Below, piece by piece: positions 26,854 to 35,728 of a stretch of DNA of 44,622 bases. The notes beneath the pieces were generated by a model. That model was not told the DNA's origin and ran no database searches. It saw only the letters and a program-made list of their open reading frames with translations. Each line of letters opens with the position of its first letter. The stretch's first letter is position 1. This DNA is from DATNFP01 sp035606335 (lineage in GTDB: Bacteria > Bacteroidota > Bacteroidia > Chitinophagales > Chitinophagaceae), in NCBI GenBank assembly GCA_035606335.1, contig DATNFP010000002.1:1-44622 (forward strand), read 5' to 3'. A program made the translations under genes and the position numbers.

Positions 26854-28788
26854 TTATTGTATCAGGTTTTCCACCTGTTTCCGCACACCTAATATTTCCC
26901 TCACCGCTGCGGCAATAGCCTTTGCGTCATACCCACATTCACGGTATAACTCATCGGGTTTGCCATGCTCTACTATCCGGTCTGGTATTCCTAATATTTT
27001 TACTTCAGGAGCATAATTATTAGCCGCCATAAATTCTAATACTGCACTGCCAAAACCTCCTAATATAGTACCATCTTCTACAGTAATGATTTTACTATAG
27101 CGTTTTGCCACTTCATGAAGCAGCTCTTCATCCAGTGGTTTGGCAAAGCGCATATCATATAACGCAGGATGTGTATCTTCTGTCGCAAGCATGTTGCAAG
27201 CTGTTACAGCAAAGTTCCCCGGGTGGCCTATTGTCAGGATAGCCACATCTTTTCCGTCATTTATTTTTCTGCCCTTACCTATTTCTATTTTCTTGAATGG
27301 CGTGCGCCATTCAGGCATTACACCTTGCCCACGCGGATAGCGTATCACAAATGGCACATCTGTTTCAGGTAGTTGCGCTGTGTACATCAGGTTCCGCAGC
27401 TCGCTTTCATTCATAGGCGCGCTCACCACTATGTTAGGAATGCAACGCATGTAAGCAATATCATACGCCCCATGATGCGTTGGCCCATCTTCCCCCACCA
27501 ATCCGGCACGATCAAGACAAAAGATAACTGGCAATTTTTGTATGGCTACATCATGCACCACCATATCGTATGCGCGCTGCATAAAAGTGCTGTAGATGTT
27601 ACAGAATACTTTCATCCCCTGAGTAGCAAGACCTGCACTTAGTGTTACAGCATGTTGCTCTGCTATACCCACGTCAAAAGCACGATCTGGCATCTCATCC
27701 ATCATAAACTTCATGGAGCAGCCTGAAGGCATTGCAGGGGTAACGCCCATAATAAGGGGATTTTTCTGCGCCAGTTCCACTATTGTATGCCCAAACACGT
27801 CCTGGTATTTAGAGGGTTCAGGAGCTATCGATTTTTTCTTGTTTATTTTTCCGGTTATTTTATCAAATGTCCCGGGTGCGTGCCACAGTGTTTGGTCTTT
27901 TTCCGCAAGGTCATAGCCTTTACCTTTCACTGTTTTTATGTGCAGCAGTTTCGGCCCCGGTATATCACGCATATCTTTAAGCGTCTCTACCAGTTTCAGC
28001 ACATTATGTCCGTCTATGGGACCAAAATAGCGCATACCAAGTGCCTCAAATAGGTTACTCGAACGCGATACCATCCCTTTCAAGCCCGCTTCCATTTTCG
28101 AAGCCATATCCTGTTGGAATTCTCCATAAGGTAGTTTACCCAGCAGCTTCCATACATCATCTCGAAATCTATTGTATTTATGAGACGTTGTTATATCGGT
28201 TAGATATTCTTTTAAGGCACCCACATTCGGGTCTATCGACATATTATTGTCGTTCAGTATTACTAAGATGTTAGTCCCACTTACCCCCGCATGATTTAAT
28301 GCTTCGAACGGCAGACCTGCCGTCATAGCGCCATCCCCTATCACTGCCACATGCTGGCGTGTAGTTTCATTTTTGTATTTCGATGCTATCGCCATCCCCA
28401 AAGCAGCCGAAATAGAAGTAGATGAATGGCCTACGCCAAAAGTATCGTATTCACTTTCCCCACGTTTAGGGAAGCCACTCAGGCCGCCATATTTTCTGTT
28501 GGTATGAAACTCCTTTCTGCGACCTGTAAGTATTTTATGGCCATAAGCCTGGTGCCCTACGTCCCATACCAGTTGGTCGTAAGGAGTATTTAAAATATAA
28601 TGTAACGCAACCGTGAGCTCTACCACGCCAAGACTGGCACCGAAATGCCCGCCATGCACACTCACTGTGTCAATAATAAATTGACGCAATTCGTTACAAA
28701 CCTGCTGCAATTGGGTTTTATCCAGTTTTTTTAGATCGGCTGGTGTATTGATCTGGCTCAACAGAGGCCCTGCAGATATTTCTTCCAT
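26854..28788 (-). CDS. dxs: 1-deoxy-D-xylulose-5-phosphate synthase
   Basis: I chose the ATG at 28788 (MEEISAGPLLSQINTPADL); an upstream TTG at 28803 would add five residues. The 644-residue enzyme joins pyruvate and glyceraldehyde 3-phosphate in the first step of the MEP isoprenoid pathway, using thiamine diphosphate. Motifs visible are VWDVGHQAYGHKILTGR, the ThDP site GDGAMTAGLPFEALNHAG...NDNNMSI, and the transketolase-like FDVGIAEQHAVTLSAGLATQGMKVFCNIYSTFMQRAYDMVVHD. Another MEP gene, ispE, lies 5.4 kb away. Confidence 0.97.
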   Translation of the reverse strand: MEEISAGPLLSQINTPADLKKLDKTQLQQVCNELRQFIIDTVSVHGGHFGASLGVVELTVALHYILNTPYDQLVWDVGHQAYGHKILTGRRKEFHTNRKYGGLSGFPKRGESEYDTFGVGHSSTSISAALGMAIASKYKNETTRQHVAVIGDGAMTAGLPFEALNHAGVSGTNILVILNDNNMSIDPNVGALKEYLTDITTSHKYNRFRDDVWKLLGKLPYGEFQQDMASKMEAGLKGMVSRSSNLFEALGMRYFGPIDGHNVLKLVETLKDMRDIPGPKLLHIKTVKGKGYDLAEKDQTLWHAPGTFDKITGKINKKKSIAPEPSKYQDVFGHTIVELAQKNPLIMGVTPAMPSGCSMKFMMDEMPDRAFDVGIAEQHAVTLSAGLATQGMKVFCNIYSTFMQRAYDMVVHDVAIQKLPVIFCLDRAGLVGEDGPTHHGAYDIAYMRCIPNIVVSAPMNESELRNLMYTAQLPETDVPFVIRYPRGQGVMPEWRTPFKKIEIGKGRKINDGKDVAILTIGHPGNFAVTACNMLATEDTHPALYDMRFAKPLDEELLHEVAKRYSKIITVEDGTILGGFGSAVLEFMAANNYAPEVKILGIPDRIVEHGKPDELYRECGYDAKAIAAAVREILGVRKQVENLIQ

Positions 28789-28949
28789 TCCGGTATTAAA
28801 CAAATATTAGTCAAAAATAAACAAAGTTTACGACGCTGCACTATATAACTACATTTTAGCTATATATATGTTTAAAAGTTTAACAAAGAGCACTTTCCGC
28901 TTCTACTGCTAATTTTTCTCTTATTAGAAATTTTATAGCCATGCCAGGA

Positions 28950-28981
28950 TTTAGCCCTTTAAAGTTATACCCATAACTTTG
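28950..28981 (+). promoter_or_regulatory. Candidate promoter of the CPBP protease gene
   Basis: The -7 box TAACTTTG (28974-28981) matches TAnnTTTG exactly. TTTA at 28950-28953 stands 20 nt upstream in place of TTTG. The ATG follows at 29000, giving a short leader. Confidence 0.55.
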
Positions 28982-28999
28982 GCCAAATTTTTTCCATAG

Positions 29000-29947
29000 A
29001 TGTTCAAGCTTAGGTATTTACGTTCTTACCCGCTTTTTTTACAGCTTTTTCTATTCGCAGGGTTGTTGTTTATCTTTTTTTTTATTGGAATCATAACATC
29101 ATATTACATTATCCCACAAATAACCGGAGTTTCATTTTCACAAGTGGCTGGGTTTAACGAGAAAAGCCCAAGATCAATTTTAGATGCTGCTTTAATACTC
29201 CAGCTTATTGAAGAATTAGAAATGTTCATGCTACCTGTCCTTCTTTTTGCTTATTGGGCACACCCGCATCCACGTAATTACTTAGGCCTTAAGAAACCAG
29301 GAAAACCAATTCAATGGAGTTTAGTAATATTTTTGATTCTTGGTGCTGCACCACTATTTCTTTTTATAGAAAATTTAATGCAGCACATTGATCTCGGCAG
29401 TTATGCAAAAAATATCCAGAATACCACCGACTCAGCAATGAAGGCATTACTCACAATGAACTCTACCACCGACTTTTTAAAAAGATTTTTAGTGATGGCT
29501 ATAACGCCTGCCATATGTGAAGAGCTTTTTTTTAGAAGTATTGGAATACGCTTTTTAAACAGGATTTTTAGAAAAAACATTACGGCATCTATTATCGTGT
29601 CTGCCTTATTATTTGCAGCAGTGCATTCCAGTCCCTACGGTTTTGTTTCAATTTTCCTTGCGGGAGTTTTATTAGGTGTTATTTATTATCTCACAGGCTC
29701 TGTTTGGTGTAGCATTTTAGCACATTGTATATATAATGGTTTACAAATTGTTTTACTATTTTTTTCTGGTCACAATGGAGCTATAAAATCATTTATGGAG
29801 AGTAATTCCTTACCACCATATATCATTATTTCCGGTGCTATTATATTTGTTGTTGCCCTATGGCTGTTGATAAAAAACAAAACTCCGCTTCCTTCCGATT
29901 GGCCAATGGATTTTACACCACAGGAACTTTCTCAAAATGCATCTTAA
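29000..29947 (+). CDS. CPBP-family intramembrane glutamic endopeptidase
   Basis: The 315-residue protein has about eight membrane helices and the three CPBP motifs: EELFFR (Glu174-Glu175-Arg179), FAAVH (His209) and AHCIYN (His242, Asn246). Such proteases (Rce1/ABI group) cleave within membranes, for example prenylated proteins or bacteriocin precursors. The substrate here is unknown. It begins a plus-strand run with cdsA, psd and the Cys-rich peptide, with gaps of 24-30 nt. Confidence 0.9.
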   Translation: MFKLRYLRSYPLFLQLFLFAGLLFIFFFIGIITSYYIIPQITGVSFSQVAGFNEKSPRSILDAALILQLIEELEMFMLPVLLFAYWAHPHPRNYLGLKKPGKPIQWSLVIFLILGAAPLFLFIENLMQHIDLGSYAKNIQNTTDSAMKALLTMNSTTDFLKRFLVMAITPAICEELFFRSIGIRFLNRIFRKNITASIIVSALLFAAVHSSPYGFVSIFLAGVLLGVIYYLTGSVWCSILAHCIYNGLQIVLLFFSGHNGAIKSFMESNSLPPYIIISGAIIFVVALWLLIKNKTPLPSDWPMDFTPQELSQNAS

Positions 29948-29971
29948 CTTCGCACAGCTTAATAACATTAT

Positions 29972-30805
29972 ATGGCGCTAAACTGGCCTACTTTTTTCAC
30001 TCGTCTCGGAAGCGCTATAGTCTTTGCGGTGATCATGATGACTGGCCTGCTGTGGAATGTATTGGCATTTATGATATTGATCAGTTTTATCCAGGTGCTT
30101 TGCCTGCGTGAATATTTCAGGCTCGTAAAAAAAATACATGCTGATATCACCTGGCCAGGATGGCTACCATTTATAGTCCAGGTAGTAAGCCTTGTATGGC
30201 TGTGGTTATTGTTCGATTCATTCTATGGCAGTGCCTCATGGCCTTTATTATTATGGTTTCCGGCTTTCATCATATTGGCTACCACTCTGTCTAAAAAAAC
30301 TGAATGGCAATCAGGTTTGTTATCTCTTACCGGCATGTTATATATCATGCTCCCTACTATGCTCCTGCTCATGCTCAGGATGACAAGCATTATCATTCCA
30401 TTGGCACTTATATTAATGCTTTGGGTAAATGACACCATGGCTTACCTGGTAGGTTCATTTATTGGCAAAACACCCTTTTCAGAAATATCCCCTAAAAAAA
30501 CATGGGAAGGCACATTAGGAGGTGTCATACTCACAATATTAGGTGCAGCAATATGGGGATATTTTTCTCATTATTATCGCATGATAGATTGGATGATACT
30601 ATCATTATTCGTTTCAATAGCCGGCACAGCCGGTGATTTATTGGAGTCAAAACTTAAACGCATTGCCAACGTAAAGGATTCAGGAACAATGATGCCTGGC
30701 CATGGCGGTGCTCTCGACAGGTTTGACTCCTTATTGATAGCAACGCCTTTCGCGTTTTGCTATGCGTACTTTTTCATGCCACCTTTGCCGCTCGTCATTT
30801 TTTAA
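29972..30805 (+). CDS. cdsA: Phosphatidate cytidylyltransferase
   Basis: The 277-residue integral membrane protein makes CDP-diacylglycerol for phospholipid synthesis. The signature is near the C-terminus: AGTAGDLLESKLKRIANVKDSG, then MPGHGGALDRFDSL. It is followed by psd, which fits a lipid-biosynthesis operon. A TAACTTCG at 29945-29952 resembles a -7 box, but without a clear -33 element. Confidence 0.95.
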   Translation: MALNWPTFFTRLGSAIVFAVIMMTGLLWNVLAFMILISFIQVLCLREYFRLVKKIHADITWPGWLPFIVQVVSLVWLWLLFDSFYGSASWPLLLWFPAFIILATTLSKKTEWQSGLLSLTGMLYIMLPTMLLLMLRMTSIIIPLALILMLWVNDTMAYLVGSFIGKTPFSEISPKKTWEGTLGGVILTILGAAIWGYFSHYYRMIDWMILSLFVSIAGTAGDLLESKLKRIANVKDSGTMMPGHGGALDRFDSLLIATPFAFCYAYFFMPPLPLVIF

Positions 30806-30835
30806 ATATTAACTTCGCCCAAAAGTTTAAAAAAC

Positions 30836-31492
30836 ATGAGTATCCACCGCGAAGGATATAAGTACATTACAATTGCTACTATTTCCTGGCTGATTATCAT
30901 TTTTCTGTCGTTTCATTTTCTATCCAATATTCTCTGGCTCGCATGGATTATCAATATCATTTGCTTCCTTCTGTGGTTTTGGGTTATTTGGTTTTTCCGC
31001 CTCCCTTCCCGCAACTTCACAAACGGTGAAGAAAAAATAATTGCTCCCGCAGATGGTAAAGTAGTAGTAATAGAAGAAACCTTCGAGCCAGAATATTTTA
31101 AAGACAAGCGTCTGCAGGTCTCCATATTTATGTCACCACTTAATGTACATGTAAACCGCAATCCTATCAGCGGTATCATAAAGTATATGAAATATCACCC
31201 GGGTAAATATCTGGTAGCCTGGCATCCTAAATCATCTACCGAAAATGAAAGGACAACAGTAGTGATAGGAAACAACAAGGTTGAATTATTACTGAGGCAA
31301 ATTGCTGGAGCCATGGCCCGGCGTATTTGTTATTATGTAAAAGAAGGCGATACTGTAAAGCAAAACGATGAGTTTGGCTTTATCCGTTTTGGTTCCCGTG
31401 TAGACGTTTTTTTCCCTGTCGGTACCAAAATAGATGTTAAAATTGGCGATACCGTAGAGGGAGGCATTACTACCTTAGCTCATTTATCATAA
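30836..31492 (+). CDS. psd: Phosphatidylserine decarboxylase proenzyme, short form
   Basis: The 218-residue protein has two N-terminal membrane helices, then IIAPADGKVVVIEE, FMSPLNVHVNRNPISGIIKYMKYHPG, and the autocleavage site RFGSRVDVF (Gly186-Ser187), where Ser187 becomes the pyruvoyl group. It converts phosphatidylserine to phosphatidylethanolamine and is the compact Psd type common in Bacteroidota. It lies 30 nt after cdsA. No phosphatidylserine synthase gene is visible here. Confidence 0.93.
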   Translation: MSIHREGYKYITIATISWLIIIFLSFHFLSNILWLAWIINIICFLLWFWVIWFFRLPSRNFTNGEEKIIAPADGKVVVIEETFEPEYFKDKRLQVSIFMSPLNVHVNRNPISGIIKYMKYHPGKYLVAWHPKSSTENERTTVVIGNNKVELLLRQIAGAMARRICYYVKEGDTVKQNDEFGFIRFGSRVDVFFPVGTKIDVKIGDTVEGGITTLAHLS

Positions 31493-31520
31493 CTTTAAAG
31501 ATCAATCAATACACATAACA

Positions 31521-31709
31521 ATGAAAAAAGTCACACTACTACTTAGCGCATTATTAATAGCAGGAGCATCATTTGCTCACGATGGTAAAGGCTCATGCTG
31601 CAAAAAAGAAACTAAAGCTTGTTGCAAAAAAGAAGGCAAAGCATGCTGCCACAACCACAGCACTGCAAAAAATGACAAAGCGACATCCGCTACCGCTAAA
31701 AAATCTTAA
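31521..31709 (+). CDS. Small exported Cys-rich peptide
   Basis: The 62-residue product has a classical signal peptide (LLLSALLIAGASFA, cleavage about residue 19). The mature peptide of about 43 residues contains three Cys-Cys pairs in a short repeat (SCCKKE, ACCKKE, ACCHNH), with two His, eleven or so Lys, and a low-complexity Ala/Thr/Lys tail. This suggests metal binding or disulfide pairing in the periplasm; neither can be proven from sequence. The ATG at 31521 is 28 nt after psd, and a TAACTTTA box stands just upstream. Confidence 0.8.
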   Translation: MKKVTLLLSALLIAGASFAHDGKGSCCKKETKACCKKEGKACCHNHSTAKNDKATSATAKKS

Positions 31710-31724
31710 TTGAATTTTTAAAAT

Positions 31725-31757
31725 AAAATGGTCCTGATAAATTCGGGGCCATTTTTA
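31725..31757. terminator. Terminator between the Cys-rich peptide gene and miaA
   Basis: AAAATGGTCC pairs with GGGCCATTTT (one G-U wobble) around an 11-nt loop and is followed by a T run. It reaches the miaA stop codon on the other strand and may act in both directions. Confidence 0.75.
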
Positions 31758-32678
31758 TTTTAACTGAAGTATCATTTCTACAACTCCTTCTTCATCAGCC
31801 TTTATCCAATTCATTTCTTTATCCTTTCTAAACCATGTCATCTGCCTCTTAGCGTAATTGCGTGTATTTTGCTTTATTTTACTAACAGCTTCTTCCAAAC
31901 TATAACTCCCGTCTATATAATCAAACAGTTCAGAATATCCCACCGTTTGCAGGTTCTTCAATTGCTTTTGTGCATATAGCCCTTTCACTTCATCCAGCAA
32001 TCCTTCCTCCATCATTTTGTCGACCCTTTGATTAATGCGTTCATACAAAACATCTCTATGTAGTTCCAATCCCACTTTTACGATCTCAAACGGTCTATTC
32101 TTCTTATCTCCCGTCCTGAAATTCACAATACTCTCCCCAGTCGATCTTTTAAATATTAATGCCCTTATCAGCCTTGCCGGGTTTTTTATTTCCCCCTGCT
32201 TATAATATTCAGGATCTTCATACTGCACCGATTGTTGCAACCACTCCAAACCATTTGTTTCGTAAAGTTCATTTATCTCATGCGCTATAGCATCGTCCAC
32301 GTCTGGCATCGCATCTAATCCTTCACACAATGCCTTTATATACAGTCCAGTCCCACCACAAACAACAGCAACATCTTTTTCTTTAAAAATCTCATCCAGA
32401 TAACCCAAAGCCAATCTTTCAAAATCAGCAGCGGTCAGCGATTCCGTTATAGAAAATTCATCAATAAAATAGTGCCTTACTTTTTGCAGTTCTTCCTTTG
32501 TAGGTTTTGCGGTGCCAATGGTCATTTCTTTATAGCACTGCCTGCTATCCGCTGAGATGATGTCTGTTTGCAATCGCTCTGCAAGCGATATGGCAATAGC
32601 CGTTTTGCCTACTGCTGTAGGCCCGGCAATAACGTAAACTTTTTTTGATGTCAAAGTGAAATCTGAAAGAATAGCCAA
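31755..32678 (-). CDS. miaA: tRNA dimethylallyltransferase
   Basis: The enzyme adds the dimethylallyl group to A37 of tRNAs that read UNN codons. Motifs: P-loop GPTAVGKTAIA, ISADSRQCYKEMTIGTAKPT, HYFID, and CGGTGLYIKALCEGLD. The C-terminal part contains NTRNYAKRQMTWFRKD. No ATG is available in frame before the P-loop; the frame is closed by a stop at about 32705. The candidate starts are TTG at 32678 (307 residues) or TTG at 32654, whose MTSKKVYVIAGPTAVGKT better matches usual MiaA N-termini. The start is therefore uncertain. Confidence 0.93.
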   Translation of the reverse strand: MAILSDFTLTSKKVYVIAGPTAVGKTAIAISLAERLQTDIISADSRQCYKEMTIGTAKPTKEELQKVRHYFIDEFSITESLTAADFERLALGYLDEIFKEKDVAVVCGGTGLYIKALCEGLDAMPDVDDAIAHEINELYETNGLEWLQQSVQYEDPEYYKQGEIKNPARLIRALIFKRSTGESIVNFRTGDKKNRPFEIVKVGLELHRDVLYERINQRVDKMMEEGLLDEVKGLYAQKQLKNLQTVGYSELFDYIDGSYSLEEAVSKIKQNTRNYAKRQMTWFRKDKEMNWIKADEEGVVEMILQLK

Positions 32679-32763
32679 AACAACAATGAACAGGTAAAAA
32701 TATCAACCTTTCAGCTTATCCTTTATCAATATTCTCAATCGTGACTTTATATATCCGGAAAAT

Positions 32764-33339
32764 TTAAAATTCTTCTCCTAAGCTTTCTGCACCTTCAGTA
32801 CCCTCTGTACTTTCGCTACTTTCATCACCCTCTCCTTCGCTGCTAAAACCCTCAGCCATTTCTTCCGCACCAAGGTCATATTTCTCCTCCACTTCCATCA
32901 GCTTGTCGGGATTCACCCCTTTTATGCCATATTGCGCAGGTGCTAATCCTTCTTTACGTAACACAAAAGGGTAAGTACGCCTCGAATCTTCATCCTTGCT
33001 CACCCCTATTAGTTCCACCAGGAATGTCCATTTTTTGGCAGGGTCATATACATATACGAACTTTTGGTCGGGAGTAGCCACAAGCGCCGATACAGGCGTG
33101 CGCATCATAGACAACGCAGGCGCATCTTTCTTATTCACCATCACCTCCGAATTCAGCTCCCTACCTCTCTGCCAGCGCTCATTGCTTTCGTAAAAAGAAG
33201 CCGGGTGCTTACCATCAAACTCGTATGATTGTAAAATTGCTTTGTGAAATTCAAGAAATGTCTGGCTAGGGCGTATCTCTATATCCCTGTATACCTGATC
33301 ATCGTCTTCCCAATATATTCTAAATCTTAATAATGCCAT
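32764..33339 (-). CDS. pRiA4b ORF-3-like protein
   Basis: I chose the ATG at 33339 (MALLRFRIYWEDDDQVYRDIEI); a longer frame upstream reads through promoter-like A+T sequence and is rejected. The 191-residue protein shows the pattern of the plasmid pRiA4b ORF-3 family: RDIEI near the start, FLEFHKAILQSYEFDGKHPASFY, and WTFLVELIGV. The last 40 residues are a strongly acidic Glu/Ser/Gly tail. Despite the family's plasmid/transposon name, nothing mobile is visible around it. The function is unknown. Confidence 0.75.
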   Translation of the reverse strand: MALLRFRIYWEDDDQVYRDIEIRPSQTFLEFHKAILQSYEFDGKHPASFYESNERWQRGRELNSEVMVNKKDAPALSMMRTPVSALVATPDQKFVYVYDPAKKWTFLVELIGVSKDEDSRRTYPFVLRKEGLAPAQYGIKGVNPDKLMEVEEKYDLGAEEMAEGFSSEGEGDESSESTEGTEGAESLGEEF

Positions 33340-33472
33340 ATGTCCAAGCAGATTATATACAAAAATGGGTGTGCCGTAAAAATAATGATAATATCGAATA
33401 ATAAATATTGTGTAAATTTTATATATCAAAAAATATTCCAGTTTGCTTTCACGAAAACCTCGGAAATTATAT

Positions 33473-33503
33473 TTTGGATAATTTTGAAATTATGCTACCT
33501 TTG
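33473..33503 (+). promoter_or_regulatory. Promoter of rpmI-rplT
   Basis: TTTG (33473-33476), a 19-nt spacer, and TACCTTTG (33496-33503) match the Bacteroidota vegetative consensus almost exactly. The rpmI ATG follows 19 nt later. Confidence 0.85.
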
Positions 33504-33522
33504 CGTTCCCAAATTTGAGACC

Positions 33523-33720
33523 ATGCCAAAGGTGAAGACTCACTCCCGTGCTAAAAAAACTTTCAAAGTTACAGGTACGGGCAAAATACGCAGATATAAA
33601 GCTTTTAAAAGCCACCTGCTGACTAAAAAATCTAAAAAACGTAAACGCCATCTGCGCGAAGGTGCTCTTGTTCACCCTACGAACCTGAACCTTGTTAAGC
33701 GCATGCTGGGGATGAGATAA
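33523..33720 (+). CDS. rpmI: 50S ribosomal protein L35
   Basis: The 65-residue protein starts at MPKVKTHSRAKKTFKVTGTGKI and continues through the basic KKSKKRKRHLR segment, typical of bL35. The longer in-frame extension from 33340 crosses the promoter and is rejected. rplT follows after 32 nt. infC, usually directly upstream of rpmI, is absent here; a promoter takes its place. Confidence 0.97.
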   Translation: MPKVKTHSRAKKTFKVTGTGKIRRYKAFKSHLLTKKSKKRKRHLREGALVHPTNLNLVKRMLGMR

Positions 33721-33752
33721 CATTTTTAATAACGATTATTAATATTTAATAT

Positions 33753-34097
33753 ATGCCACGTTCCGTAAATGCCGTTGCATCACGTGCTAGAAAAAAGAAA
33801 ATACTGAAGCAGGCGAAAGGCTTCTATGGCAAACGTAAAAACGTTTATACCGTTGCCAAAAACGTACTCGAGAAAGGTCTCGGTTATAAATTTGTTGGCC
33901 GTAAGATCAAAAAGCGCGACTATCGCTCTCTTTGGATCGTTCGTATCAATGCTGCTGTTCGTGAAGAAGGCATGAGCTACTCTCAGTTCATGGGCAAATT
34001 GTCTGCTAAAGGCATCGACCTGAACCGCAAAGTTTTAGCTGACCTGGCTATGAACGAACCTGAATCTTTCAAAAAACTGGTTGCTGAAGTAAAATAG
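33753..34097 (+). CDS. rplT: 50S ribosomal protein L20
   Basis: The 114-residue protein carries the bL20 hallmarks: MPRSVNAVASRARKKKILKQAKGFYGKRKN at the start and YRSLWIVRINAAVREEGMSYS in the middle. It is cotranscribed with rpmI and ends at the terminator at 34125. Confidence 0.97.
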   Translation: MPRSVNAVASRARKKKILKQAKGFYGKRKNVYTVAKNVLEKGLGYKFVGRKIKKRDYRSLWIVRINAAVREEGMSYSQFMGKLSAKGIDLNRKVLADLAMNEPESFKKLVAEVK

Positions 34098-34124
34098 GCT
34101 TCCATCACAATATTATCCCCCATT

Positions 34125-34160
34125 AGCCGGTGTTGCAAAACATCGGCTTTTATTTTTTAT
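34125..34160 (+). terminator. Terminator after rplT
   Basis: AGCCGGTGTT pairs with AACATCGGCT (10 bp, one G-U) around a GCAA tetraloop and is followed by a T-rich tail. The tail overlaps the ispE stop codon on the opposite strand. Confidence 0.9.
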
Positions 34161-34969
34161 TCTACATAGAATTCCTCATATTTCACTGTCACTGATATAG
34201 TCGCTTTCTTTCCCTTTTCAAATATCCCGTATACAGCGCTTCCACTCCCACTCATAGACGCATATAGTGCGCCCCTTTGATATAATTGTGCTTTTATCTC
34301 TCCTAATACCGGGTACATTCCAAATATGGGCAGCTCAAAGTCATTAGATACATGCTCTCTCCACTGCTCAACAGGCAGCTCATTTATTTTTCTCAGGTCA
34401 AATGCTGCAGGTTTTGGTGTTATCATCTGGAAAGCCTTGCCGGTAGCCACATGCACATCCGGGCATATCACCTGGATACCATATTTTGAAAGGTCCAGCG
34501 TAATTGGCGTCATTTGCTCTCCCCGCCCCTGAGCGAACTGTGGTGTATTATGTATAAAAAACGGGCAGTCGCTGCCAAGCTTCAGCGCCATTTTGCTTAA
34601 TTCTTCCTGTTCTAATCCCAACTTACAATAGTCGCTAACTAGCCTCAATGTAAAAGCTCCATCTGCCGAGCCTCCTCCCAATCCTGCGCCCATGGGTATG
34701 TTTTTCAATAAGTAAATGTCCATTGACTCTATCCTATCAGGATATTGCTTTTGCAGCATTTCGTATGCTTTCCATACCAGGTTGTCTTCATTATTTCCGG
34801 CCACTTCCCGGCCACTTACATACAATGCCGTTTCCGCTGCGGGCACCATTTCCAGCGCATCGTGAATTTGTATTGGATAAAAAACAGTTTCTATATCATG
34901 ATAGCCATCTGGTCTTCGGTTGGTAATGTACAAGCCAAGATTAATCTTACAATTCGGGAAACGTAGCAT
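34157..34969 (-). CDS. ispE: 4-diphosphocytidyl-2-C-methyl-D-erythritol kinase
   Basis: I chose the ATG at 34969 (MLRFPNCKINLGLYI), where homologues begin; upstream in-frame codons extend into the divergent ABC gene. The 270-residue GHMP kinase has the ATP loop PMGAGLGGGSADGAF at about 92-106, with FPNCKINLGL and GSDCPFFI elsewhere. It phosphorylates CDP-methylerythritol in the MEP pathway, the same pathway as Dxs in this window. Confidence 0.95.
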   Translation of the reverse strand: MLRFPNCKINLGLYITNRRPDGYHDIETVFYPIQIHDALEMVPAAETALYVSGREVAGNNEDNLVWKAYEMLQKQYPDRIESMDIYLLKNIPMGAGLGGGSADGAFTLRLVSDYCKLGLEQEELSKMALKLGSDCPFFIHNTPQFAQGRGEQMTPITLDLSKYGIQVICPDVHVATGKAFQMITPKPAAFDLRKINELPVEQWREHVSNDFELPIFGMYPVLGEIKAQLYQRGALYASMSGSGSAVYGIFEKGKKATISVTVKYEEFYVE

Positions 34970-35014
34970 AGCAGGGATGAAATTATATGTATTTTTGATT
35001 TTACCACAGCAAAA

Positions 35015-35728
35015 ATGAGCGAAGTAATTCATTTAAATAATATTGAGAAGAGCTATTTCATGGGCAAGCAGGCATTGCCTGTGCTCAAAGGCATCAACCT
35101 GATTATCGATCGCAACTCATACGTAGCATTGATGGGGCCTTCCGGTTCGGGTAAATCTACATTGATGAATATTCTGGGTTGCCTCGATTCACCAACTGAT
35201 GGACAATACATCCTGAATGGTAAAGATGTAAGCCGCATGGCCGACGATGAATTGGCCGATGTACGCAATGTGGAGATCGGTTTTGTGTTCCAGCAGTTTA
35301 ATTTGTTGCCACGCCTTACAGCATGGGAAAATGTAGCTCTGCCTCTTATCTATTCCGGCATTAGTAAGAAGGACCGTGAAGAGCGTGCCCGTACTATGCT
35401 CGATAAAGTAGGTCTTTCCGAACGTGCCCACCACAAGCCCAATGAGCTTTCAGGCGGACAAAGCCAGCGTGTGGCCATAGCCCGTGCCCTTATCAATAAT
35501 CCCTCCCTCATCCTCGCCGATGAACCCACCGGCAACCTCGATACCAAGACCTCCATAGAGATCATGGAGCTATTCGGTAAGATCCACGACGGCGGCAATA
35601 CAGTAGTGCTCGTAACCCACGAAGTAGATGTAGCCAACTACACCCACCGCATCGTCCGCATCCGCGACGGCGTGATAGAAAGCGATCACATCAACACCAA
35701 TCCAGTTAAGGATTTTGTAACTGTATAA
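35015..35728 (+). CDS. ABC transporter ATP-binding protein, LolD/MacB type
   Basis: The 237-residue protein has Walker A GPSGSGKST (41-49), Q-loop FVFQQFNLLPRLTAWENVALPLIYSG, signature LSGGQSQRVAIARAL, Walker B LILADEPTGNLDT, and the H-loop in VTHE. The wording of these motifs fits the LolD/MacB group, which powers lipoprotein release or mechanotransmission-type export. No permease gene is adjacent, so the partner is elsewhere. The gene is divergent from ispE across 45 nt. Confidence 0.92.
   Translation: MSEVIHLNNIEKSYFMGKQALPVLKGINLIIDRNSYVALMGPSGSGKSTLMNILGCLDSPTDGQYILNGKDVSRMADDELADVRNVEIGFVFQQFNLLPRLTAWENVALPLIYSGISKKDREERARTMLDKVGLSERAHHKPNELSGGQSQRVAIARALINNPSLILADEPTGNLDTKTSIEIMELFGKIHDGGNTVVLVTHEVDVANYTHRIVRIRDGVIESDHINTNPVKDFVTV

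Noticed and set aside
32764..33339. pRiA4b ORF-3-like gene as evidence of a plasmid or transposon here
   Set aside because: The family name is historical; no transposase, terminal repeats or plasmid genes lie around it.
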